64,000 bases of DNA from Flavobacterium sp. HSC-32F16 (GTDB lineage: Bacteria; Bacteroidota; Bacteroidia; Flavobacteriales; Flavobacteriaceae): the NCBI RefSeq assembly GCF_024171645.1, contig NZ_JALKAC010000003.1, forward strand, positions 1 to 64,000, given 5' to 3'. Every line of letters begins with the position of its first letter. The first letter of the stretch is position 1. A program made the translations under genes and the position numbers. Shown one piece after another: positions 63,992 through 64,000 of this stretch. The notes beneath the pieces are model-generated. The model ran no database searches and was not told where the DNA came from. It was given only the letters and a program-made list of their open reading frames with translations.

Positions 63992-64000
63992 AATATTATT

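Overview
The window is AT-rich and reads as a chromosome segment of a Flavobacterium-like member of the Bacteroidota. The evidence is a type IX secretion type B sorting domain next to PorP/SprF and OmpA partners, a TssN/DUF4280 type VI secretion (T6SS) module, a fused SecDF, Bacteroidota-type promoters (TTG, 19 bases, TAnnTTTG), few visible Shine-Dalgarno sequences, and many dispersed intergenic repeats. No tRNA, rRNA or CRISPR array was found. All family names come from reading the proteins, not from a database search.

Layout. 1-1.3 kb: an 8-bp tandem repeat, a terminator and prfA. 1.4-8.6 kb: an accessory region. It holds a secreted orphan, a P-loop NTPase-TIR protein, a second TIR-like protein coupled to a small membrane protein, a small XRE regulator, a broken PD-(D/E)XK nuclease gene, a tandem REPIN array and a REP-associated transposase (RAYT) framed by the same REPs. 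8.7-13.9 kb: a DUF5995-like protein, a GreA/GreB-like factor, a gene remnant, and a same-strand run of SRPBCC, PhzF, a secreted protein, an AraC regulator and a VOC protein. 14.1-20.3 kb: a CxxCH lipoprotein, topB, a repeat patchwork, a lipoprotein and an MFS transporter.

20.4-29.1 kb: a probable iron-uptake locus. Two related TonB-dependent receptors flank a PepSY membrane protein and are followed by a DUF4198-like protein. Three of these genes have promoters with identical spacing and a shared TCTAAATAA word. An amino acid permease follows. 29.1-40.4 kb: valS, a DUF1573 protein, a lipoprotein, then a type IX module (type B CTD surface protein, PorP/SprF, PD40-OmpA) and a PDZ/retropepsin-like protein. 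40.5-45.5 kb: a PLP aminotransferase, folE, cysS, yidD and lgt.

45.8-51.8 kb: a T6SS-type cargo module on the minus strand. In gene order it is a TssN-like membrane protein, an unknown protein, a DUF4280 PAAR-like tip, a large two-domain wall hydrolase and a lipoprotein placed like an immunity protein. A decayed copy of that lipoprotein's 5' end lies beyond it. 52-63.9 kb: a PagL-like deacylase, secDF, mdh, gyrB, an M16 peptidase and an asparagine synthetase whose glutaminase domain has lost its nucleophile and two other active-site residues.

The strongest leads are the TIR cluster (2377-5188), the REPIN/RAYT locus (6423-7787), the T6SS cargo module (45790-51837), the glutaminase-dead asparagine synthetase (62282-63898) and the promoter/attenuator arrangement of the iron locus.
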